Assembly (NCBI GenBank): GCA_023548195.1 | Contig: JAJHZJ010000009.1 | Coordinates: 1,531,501-1,595,500, forward strand | Origin: Bettongia penicillata ogilbyi | Lineage: Eukaryota; Chordata; Mammalia; Diprotodontia; Potoroidae | Direction: 5' to 3' | DNA: 64,000 bases | Part shown: piece by piece, positions 56,646 to 64,000 of the stretch | Position numbering within the stretch: position 1 is the stretch's first letter | How the letters are laid out: every line of letters begins with the position of its first letter | Notes under the pieces: model-generated | Database searches by the model: none | Seen by the model: only the letters and a program-made list of their open reading frames with translations | What the model was told of the DNA's origin: nothing | Translations under genes and position numbers: made by a program

Positions 56646-56944
56646 CCCAGGCAAATACTAAATGGTGCATTGGATGCATTAGATGCCTGCTTATAAACAA
56701 TTCTGGTGCTCCGAGTTTGAATTCCCTGCTGATTTGTTTTGTTTCCTAACTGTTGGTAGCCAATTATCCCATGCACATCCAGGCATTTTGCAAATGCTTC
56801 TAAAGAAGGGATCTGTCTATAATCCTCTGGAGTCCACTTTGAACCACTCTAGGAATGTTTTAATTTTTTCTCTCTGCATCCCTTGTTCTCCTGGGTTCAC
56901 GAAAGCATATAACCAACTCCTTCATGATTTGCCCTGCTTCAACT

Positions 56945-57035
56945 ACACAAAAAAGGCAGCATAACATCGTGTCTTTTAGGGCCTTTTGGAGACAGAAAGA
57001 CTGGAATTGAAATCCTGCCTCTGACAGAGAAAGTA
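56945..57035 (+). repeat. SINE/MIR head fragment
   Basis: 'aaaaaggcagcataacatcg' followed by 'gaaatcctgcctctgacaga'. Confidence 0.5.
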
Positions 57036-57044
57036 CCTATAAAG

Positions 57045-57096
57045 TCTTAGAGTTTTGGGTTTTTTACACAAAGACTTTTGGGACACCCTGTATAAT
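57045..57096 (-). repeat. Mariner-like terminal fragment
   Basis: 'gacttttgggacaccctgta' is the reverse of the TACAGGGTGTCCCAAAAGTC type mariner terminus. Confidence 0.55.
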
Positions 57097-57499
57097 AGCT
57101 GTATATATGGGCAAGTTGTTTAATCCCTCGGTGCCCCCAGGCAACTCTCTAAAACTCATAAATTATAAATGAGTTTCCACAGTGAGAGTTCTCTACACAG
57201 TCAGACAGCAATGGCCACAAAACCCATATCCACAACACTCCTGAGTGCCACCAGACCAAATTAAAATGTAATTAGGAAATATTTAACAAAATAAAAATGC
57301 AATGGAACATAAGTAATGTTAACATTTGATTCTCTAAGTCAATTCGCAGTTTAGTCTGCCAGTATCTTATTATGCCTCCTTCCTCCACACCCACCCCCTT
57401 GTTACTGTTTGAGTTAGACACTACTGCCTTTGCCCACGAAATCACAGGTCTGGGCAAAAGTCTTTTTCATTTCTATGATCTTGGGATACAGACTTAGAA

Positions 57500-57690
57500 A
57501 AGAACTTTTGTGATGGAGTCCAACCCCTTTATTTTACAGATGAAAAAATTGTCACAGAGACGTAAAACAACTTGCCCAGAGAGCTAAAGAGATTTGCCAG
57601 ATGTCACACAGCTAGTAAGTAACAGATCCAAGATTTAAACCGAGATCTACCTCCAGATTCACCGCCTTTCCCACTGTTGTATACGTCTTT
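57500..57690 (-). repeat. MIR, antisense
   Basis: 'tattttacagatgaaaaaat', 'tcacacagctagtaagtaac' and 'aaaccgagatctacctccag'. Confidence 0.75.
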
Positions 57691-58129
57691 CTTTAAGACT
57701 GATTCCAAAAGCCAAGATCAGCCTTACTATGTTCTGAGCAGCCTCCAGGATACTTTCAGTCCTGCCAGGGGTTACTGCCCATCAACTGTTTTCCCATAGC
57801 TGAATTCCACTGAGATTGATCCAACCTCAAAAGATACACTGAAAAATTCCCAAACAAAGGCAGGAAGTGACTTTAGAGATTGATCAAGCCACCTCAGAAT
57901 TGGTTCCTATTATCTAGCTGACTTGGGTACTGACAGCCTGCCTAATCTAATCCCCTGACCTTACCCTGGCCCTGTGTTTGGCTTCACCATTTTGTGGAGT
58001 TCTTACTGGTTCCTTGAAAACCTTCCTGACTCTGTCTACCTACTGCAGACCTGGGACCTTCTCCACCTCTTCTTACTCTTACTTGGGATACTCATCTCCT
58101 TGACACAAACTGGATCCTGCCCTGACTTG

Positions 58130-58285
58130 GGACCTTCTGCTATAAAATGGAAAGAGCCCTGTGCTGGAGTCCAGAGACCAGAGTCAGAACCTCAACTCCA
58201 ACACAGGTTGAGTCCTCCGGAAAAAACCTATCAAGATCACTGTGAGGAAAGGGATGTGGAAAACTTTAAGCTCTGCAGCAACACT
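58130..58285 (+). repeat. MIR-class fragment
   Basis: 'taaaatggaaagagccctgt', 'gagtccagagaccagagtca' and 'atcactgtgaggaaagggat'. Diverged. Confidence 0.45.
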
Positions 58286-58684
58286 GGTCAAATTTAAGCT
58301 GCTATTTTTATGATTATTTATGCCCTGGCACTGACAGCAGCTTCTCCATCCCACAGAAGACTTACAGGCTAATGCATATAAGGGTCATTTGTTACTCAAT
58401 GCATGTGTTGTTTTATCTTTGGGAAACACTTTCATAGATAAGAACCCACTTCCCCTTTCTGTTGCTGACCAACTACCTCCTGAGGTATCAATGATTAGCA
58501 GCCTTTCCACTCCACAAATAGCATTTGTAGGAATATGCCTGGGGGGAGGGAAATCTTCCTCCATGTGCCCTTTGTTACTCAGTTTTCACTAAAAACCAAT
58601 GTGTTGTTTCCCACTATCTTTAATTCTCAACCTGTGAAGGAGAATTGGCCAACTTACCCATGAATTACCAATGTAATTCATTAC

Positions 58685-58735
58685 ATAGAACTATATATAT
58701 TATTATTATTATATATATTATATATATTAAATGCA
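58685..58735. repeat. (TAT)n / (TA)n simple repeat
   Basis: Continuous TATTAT and TATATA units without G or C. Confidence 0.9.
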
Positions 58736-58739
58736 ATCT

Positions 58740-58945
58740 TATACCTTTCAAATAATGTACCTGTTGCATTAGGATATTGGCATCTGCTTTGCCCACTGAA
58801 CCCTAAGAACTCACTGGACCTTTGTTTTTGACTCCCAACTGAAATTTCTGTGTATTCTCTTTCCCTGTTAAATGTGAGCTCCTTAAGAGTTGGGACTGTC
58901 TTGTTTTTATATTTTATATTTCCAACACTTAGCAATAAAACAATA
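58740..58945 (+). repeat. L2-like 3' end
   Basis: 'gtgagctccttaagagttgg' and 'gactgtcttgttttt', then 'tatatttccaacacttagca'. Confidence 0.65.
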
Positions 58946-59065
58946 TTTATATAATATTTATATATTAATAACAGTAATATTTATATAATATTTGTATTAT
59001 ATCCAACAATAAAAAATATTTACATTTTATATTTATATTTTATATTTCCAACACTTTGCACCCAG
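58935..59065. repeat. AT-rich tandem tail after L2 end
   Basis: ATATTTATATA units, then a second copy of 'tattttatatttccaacact' that duplicates the L2 tail at about 58912-58930. Confidence 0.8.
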
Positions 59066-59287
59066 AATGCATTCATGTGTTTTTTCATTTGTTCATAAAT
59101 GGGGGTTACTAAAAAAGTATGACTTAAGGTCATCCAACACTTGAGTTCACTATTGGCCTCAGTGACATAATACATCATTCATTCATTCCACATTTGTAAA
59201 GAGCCATTCCCTGAGGAATTCTTCTTAAAGAGGACTATTCACTCAATGGGTGTTACCTCCCTCTAAGTGAGTGCCTGAAAAGGCCAC

Positions 59288-59500
59288 CCTAAAGAGGCCA
59301 AGGTCTCCCATTGCATCCTGGGCCACCTCCAGTCATTCTGATGAATATCTGGTCACTGGATTCAGATGGCTGTGGAGGAGAAAGTGAGGTTGGTGACCTT
59401 GCACAGCCCTCCCTCACTCAAAACAAAGTCAAGAGCAAGTCATTTCATCATTTCTCTGATGTCATGGTCTTTGAAAATGAAGGACTAATACAGACAGACA
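59288..59500 (+). repeat. Marsupial interspersed repeat (same family as 13716-13937)
   Basis: 'gcatcctgggccacctccag', 'gatggctgtggaggagaaag', 'cagccctccctcactcaaaa' and 'gatgtcatggtctttgaaaa'. The second copy in this window is antisense. Confidence 0.75.
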
Positions 59501-59639
59501 TTTGATGACCACCCACAATGTATGAAGGACTGTGCTTTCAGACCCACATGGTCAATAACTATGAGTCAAGATTCAAACCCATTGCTTTTCACCAAGACAC
59601 CTTAACTATTGCAACCAGGCCTATGCATAACAAGGAGAC

Positions 59640-59825
59640 AATACAGCATAAAAACAAGGGACCATAATGAATTGGAAGACCTGGATTTGAATCCTGGTCT
59701 GCCCCCATGTGACCTTGGACCAGTCACTTAAACTTCTCCAGGGCTCAGTCTCCTCATCTGTAAAATGAGGGGTTAAACTACATTAAGCAATTCCCAAGCT
59801 ACGATCCTGTGATTCTCATCTTCCC
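59640..59825 (+). repeat. MIR
   Basis: 'aagacctggatttgaatcct', 'gaccagtcacttaaacttct' and 'tcctcatctgtaaaatgagg', in order. Confidence 0.85.
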
Positions 59826-60184
59826 CTTTTCTGCAGTAAGTGACTCTCAACATCTATTTTATTACACATTGCTTCATTTAGGGCTGGGGCTGCTTTGAAG
59901 GAAACATTGTAAGGAAAAGCAAAATGCTGTGTTTTAAGGCATTAAAGCCATAACTTCTTAGAATTGCTATTATAGAAAATTCCAGCAACATAGCTCCCTC
60001 TAGAAATAGCCACCATTTTATTTTCCTACCATTGGTTCCTTTGGGGGAAAGAAGGTAAAATCCCTTCATTACAGGCTCCACAGAGCATCCAAAATCATTT
60101 CATTGTCACAGAATTTTGTTAAATGGAGCTCCCTGGTAAAAAGAACCTTTCTTAGATATAAGATGTTCTCTTGATCTTTACAAT

Positions 60185-60366
60185 GAAATAGAAAAAGCCC
60201 TGGATTTTAAGCCAAGAAGCCTGGGTTCTAATCCAAGCTTCCTCCACTTACCTAGCCCTGGGTCCCAAAAAAGAAGTCATTTCATTTCTCTGGATCCGTT
60301 TTCTCATCCTATAAAATGAGGGCTGGACGAGATGACCTGCAAGATTCCTCCCTGGCTGTAATTGAC
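60185..60366 (+). repeat. MIR
   Basis: 'agaagcctgggttctaatcc', 'ttctcatcctataaaatgag' and 'ggacgagatgacctgcaaga'. Confidence 0.8.
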
Positions 60367-60424
60367 TTTAACAAACATTAGAGTATTTGTTAATGCAAAG
60401 GACTGTTCTTTGTGTTGAGGAGTC

Positions 60425-60655
60425 TAGATGATAGAGCTAAGTCAGGAACATCTGAGTTCAAGTCCAGCCTCAGCCACTTACTGGCTGCAAGTCACTTTAA
60501 CTAACCTCTGCTTGCCTTGGTTTCCTCATCTGTAAAGTGGAGATAAGAGTATCTGTCCCAGAGCTGTTGTGAAAATGAAATGAGATGTTTATCATGCGAT
60601 GTTTATCATGCGCTTTGCAACCCTTAATGCAATATATATGCTAATTGTTTTTTTA
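60425..60655 (+). repeat. MIR-class SINE
   Basis: 'catctgagttcaagtccagc', 'ggtttcctcatctgtaaagt' and 'ccagagctgttgtgaaaatg'. Contains an exact 14-bp tandem duplication at 60584-60611. Confidence 0.8.
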
Positions 60656-60694
60656 ATATACTCTAGAAATACAAAGAAAAAATGAATCAGCCCT

Positions 60695-60802
60695 TGCCAT
60701 CCAGAAATTTTTTGAAGCTAAATGTTTTATCCAAGGTCACATAGCCAATAAGTAGCTAAGATGGCATTTGAACCCACATCTTCTGACCCTAGGTCAGAAT
60801 AG
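60695..60802 (-). repeat. MIR fragment, antisense
   Basis: 'caaggtcacatagccaataa' and 'tttgaacccacatcttctga'. Confidence 0.65.
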
Positions 60803-61284
60803 TGGACCTGCTAAATAGTTTCTATGTGGCCACCAGAGTAAAGGATATAGAAGAAGCAGGGTATAGTCCTAGTTTTAGGAGAATAAAGTATAGTTGGAGC
60901 AGGGGTGTGCTGGAGCCAGCTTGAACCAGCCCATGAGAGCCGATGGTTAAATTTTCATCATGAGCAAATTGTACCTCATATATCAGCAAATGCGACAAAC
61001 CAGGGCTTGATTTATTTCATTATCCAGAGTTAAGAAAATGATGCAAATTAAACTTAAAAGTGTGTGACATGTAATCTTTTTTCCCAAAGAGCTAATTGTT
61101 AAACATTTACCAACACATTGATTATTTGTATAAAAAAAGATACACAAAACAAGAGGGAACATCACAATTGTGTAGAATCACAGGCTAGGTTCACAATACA
61201 GACTGTGGATACTGTGGGAGCTCAGAGAGAGAAGACATCACTGAGGATTATGCAGCGCCATCTTTCCAGAAAACCAGATTGACA
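60803..61284. other. Unannotated sequence
   Basis: Nothing I can name. 60895-61165 has the texture of an old interspersed repeat but no second copy is in the window. Confidence 0.3.
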
Positions 61285-61990
61285 GCCTCTGTCTACTGAA
61301 TTTACTTTCCTTCAAGTCATGTTTAATCAGTTGCCAGATTTGGTCATTTTTATCTGAATAACCTTTCGTATCCATCCTCTTCACCGTACTCAGCAACCTC
61401 CCTAATCCAGACCTTCATCACCTCTTCCCTGAACAATTTCATAGCCTCCTAATTTATCTCCCTCCATCAGCTCTCTCCATGGTCCTCCAGTGTCACCATG
61501 ATCAATTTCCTAAAGTTTAGGTCTAATCATGGAACTCCAGTGGTTTCCTGGGATCAAATATAAAAGTGAATCTTTTCACAGCTTGGCCCCATCCTACCTT
61601 TCCACCCTTACTTCCTATATACCATGGCCCAGTCTAACTGGCTTTGTCATCTCTGTGCTTTGTTCATTGGCTGTCCCTTATGGCTACAATGTTCTTCCTC
61701 TTCATTTCTGCCTCTTGGAACCTCAAACACCACCTTTTGCGTAAAACCTTTCGTGATCCTCAGTCACTAGTGCCTTTATCCCTAAATTCACTTTGTATCC
61801 AATTTGCACATGCAATATATGTGTGCACATTGTCTCCCCTCATAGACTGTAACCTCCTTGAAAGTACAGGCTTTACTTTCACTTTTATCTTTGTATACTT
61901 AGCATACATGTTATATATACTTTGTATATGTGTCATATGTACTTGGTATACATACTGTAGCTATACTTTGTCTACATAACATAGTAGTAT
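61285..61990 (+). repeat. L2 3' region and tail
   Basis: 'cttcatcacctcttccctga', 'tggtttcctgggatcaaata', 'cttggccccatcctaccttt' and 'actgtaacctccttgaaagt'. Open frames across it are shadows. Confidence 0.8.
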
Positions 61991-62017
61991 TTAAGAAATG
62001 GGTTTGTCAGGGGAAGG

Positions 62018-62265
62018 GAATAAGCAATTACATAGTGCCTACTGTATGCCAGGTACTGTACCAAACACTACAAATATCAACTCATTTGATCCTCACAGTA
62101 GTCCTGGGATGTAGGTGCTGTTATTATCCCCATTTTACAGTTGAAGAAACCAAGGTTAAGTGACTTACCCAGGGTTACAGTGCTAGTAAGTCACAGATTT
62201 AAACTCGAGTTTTCCTGCTTCCAGGGTCAGTGCCCTATCCGATATGCCATCTAACCTAGTGGAGA
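62018..62265 (-). repeat. MIR-class SINE, antisense, near full length
   Basis: 'tagtgcctactgtatgccag', 'ttatccccattttacagttg', 'cccagggttacagtgctagt' and 'cagtgccctatccgatatgc'. Confidence 0.9.
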
Positions 62266-62329
62266 GGAGACCTACATGATTGAACATGTTGAATTTAAGA
62301 TGTTGAGGACTCAGAGTTTACATACCATG

Positions 62330-62830
62330 CCTACTAGACCTTACAGTCTAGCAACGGACACAAACACATCACTATAGTACACAGTATTATATAATTGCAT
62401 TAGACAGGTGGAAGCAAAATGGTACATAACCTCAGAAAGGAGGAAAGATCTATCAGTACTAACAGGATTTTGAAAAAGAAGTCTTCACGGAGGAGATGGC
62501 ATTCAAATTGGACCTTAAAGGAAGGATAGTCATTCAACAAACCAAGGAAGACGAGAGAGGTCATTTCAGACAGGAGATTTACAGTGGCAGAAGTAGAGAG
62601 GCAAGAATGTAGAGTGTTTGTTCCAAGGGTGGAAAAATAGCTCAGTAGGACTGAAACAAAGAGAATATGGGAGAGAATGAGGCTGGGAAAGCAGCCTGGC
62701 ATCAGATGGTGAGATGCCAGACCAAAAAAAGTTTCCATTTTGCTTAAGAGGCAAGAGAAAGCCATTGAAGAATCTGGAACAAAGGAGTGGTGTGATTGGA
62801 TTTCTGCATGAGGAAAATCATTCTGTCACT
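62330..62830 (-). repeat. CR1/L2-class fragment, antisense
   Basis: 'agtcttcacggaggagatgg', 'cattcaaattggaccttaaa', 'gagaaagccattgaagaatc' and 'aaaggagtggtgtgattgga' match the reversed LINE pattern (GKAIEE strip) in order. Confidence 0.6.
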
Positions 62831-63119
62831 GGAAAAAATGGATAGGGACAGGGAGAGAAGAGAGTGTAAGTGAGAAATTTTGTAAAAAGGCTATCACACT
62901 AGCCAGCACAGGTGCTAATAAAGGCTTATACCAGGGTATGGTGGGGGAATAGAAAGGAGAGAATGAATAATGGGAAAAGGCTACTTCCCAGTCTTTCCTG
63001 CCATCTGCTTACTTTCCCAAGCAACATATGTCCATTTTGATAGGGGCCTTAATAAAATGGTTCCTCTTCTGACAAAACAGAGAAGGGGAAAGTGATGATG
63101 TGAAGAGCCAGTGGGGAAA

Positions 63120-63210
63120 TTTTGTGTGTGTATGTGTGTGTGAGAGAGACAGACAGACAGACAGAGACACAGAGACAGAGCTAGAAACAGAGAGAGAGAG
63201 AGAGATGGGA
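63120..63210 (+). repeat. (TG)n / (GACA)n / (GA)n compound microsatellite
   Basis: TGTGTG, then GACAGACA, then GAGAGA units over about 90 bases. Confidence 0.95.
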
Positions 63211-63479
63211 GGAAGTGGCATCCATCATATGGGGTGGTCACTTGCTCCATCAGTACTTAGGGTGCCGCTCCTCTGTACCAATCTTTCCCAATCAAGCCTT
63301 TTTGTCTTCCAGGCCAGTGATTGCAGCAAGGTTGCTCATGCAAACTTTACCTAAGGAAGAAGCTTTACAAAAGGTTTCCTCTCTACCTACCAAGGGCAGA
63401 ATTGGCTCTTTAATAGTATTCATTAGAAAGACACTATCTTTGCTGGCAGCTGGGGTAAAGAAATGCATTTCATAAAAAA

Positions 63480-63800
63480 TGTTTCTCTTTGGGAAAAAAT
63501 TCAACAGTTACTGTTTGCCTTTAATGAAGACAGTTTGGATCTTTGGTGTCTATTGTTTTTTCGGAAGCAAATCACCTGTGAGAAGTGGCAGCAGCCCCAA
63601 GAAGCTGCCTGTAAGCCCTCCACCTGAAAGCTTTGCTTTCTTTGTACATAAGATGACTCTGTTTAAATGTCATTTTGACTTCAGAGCCAGGAGGCACTGA
63701 AATAAATTTTAACAATTGCGGACAATTTTGATTTGTGCTAATAATATCACATTAAGGCTGACAAATTGCTCCTTTGAAAATCCTGGCAGGGAATAATGAC
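63480..63800. other. Repeat-free stretch, candidate conserved noncoding element
   Basis: No repeat, microsatellite or long open frame. Even composition with homeobox-like TAAT cores and a CTTTGAA (TCF/LEF-like) motif near 63770. Only its texture supports the idea. Confidence 0.2.
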
Positions 63801-63889
63801 AAATGTGGGGTTTCCCATCTATTACATCGTGGAGATCTCCCTTACTGTTCTATTAACTAATCCCAGGAAAAATGCCCCAAAGCAGAATC

Positions 63890-64000
63890 CATTATGGCTT
63901 TTACTCAGGAGACTCACTTTATAGAAGAGGGAGCTGAATCTTGAAGAAATAAAGGGACTTGCCCAAAATTAGATGGGCAGTGAGAGATCCAGGTTTAGAC
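63890..64000 (-). repeat. MIR, antisense, cut by window edge
   Basis: 'gagggagctgaatcttgaag', 'gggacttgcccaaaattaga' and 'gagatccaggtttagac'. Confidence 0.65.

Noticed and set aside
1..64000. CRISPR arrays, operons, ribosome-binding sites or other prokaryotic features
   Set aside because: Intron-containing vertebrate gene and mammalian repeats throughout. Tandem repeats found are microsatellites, minisatellites or LTR enhancer units.

Overview
This is a mammalian, almost certainly marsupial, nuclear genome window. It contains one protein-coding host gene and a dense layer of interspersed repeats. The marsupial call rests on three things: MAR1-type tRNA-derived SINEs, a full-length HAL1-type half-LINE with an open ORF1, and many L2/CR1 and MIR copies still legible at protein or core level. 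The species is not resolved.

The host gene is GLCE, heparan sulfate D-glucuronyl C5-epimerase, on the + strand. Three coding exons are complete: 34649-35247 (ATG at 34662), 41776-42021 and 49347-50371 (stop at 50369-50371). All junctions are GT-AG and all split codons are in phase 1. They join into 618 codons, matching the vertebrate enzyme end to end. A 3'UTR of about 2.8 kb follows, with the best poly(A) signal at 53175-53180. Positions 1-34648 are best read as a GLCE 5'UTR intron or 5' flank. No upstream noncoding exon or CpG-island promoter could be recognised.

Region 1-13 kb: MIR, L2 and a short hAT-type MITE in AT-rich sequence. Region 13-20 kb: L2 reverse-transcriptase fragments in both orientations, a second SINE family and a decayed retroviral pol. 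Region 20.4-20.9 kb: a minus-strand LTR with a TATA box, a poly(A) signal and a periodic array of octamer (ATGCAAAT) motifs, the most distinctive regulatory-looking sequence in the window. Region 21-29 kb: L2, a hAT end, L1 3' and antisense L1 ORF2 sequence, a MAR1 SINE and a 318-bp alternating CA/CG microsatellite. Region 29.4-32.3 kb: a complete HAL1 element with a 366-residue ORF1p-like protein. Region 34.6-53.2 kb: GLCE, whose second intron holds an L2 / SINE / antisense CR1 (L3) mosaic. Region 53.2-64 kb: downstream sequence with SINEs, MIRs, L2 3' ends, AT-rich arrays and, near the right edge, a repeat-free stretch that may be a conserved noncoding element.

I found no new protein-coding system. 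The observations most worth checking are the octamer LTR, the open HAL1 ORF1, the CpG-rich Z-DNA-prone array, an unnamed direct-repeat pair near 13.5 and 14.9 kb, and an unexplained repeat-poor block at 23.3-25.5 kb.
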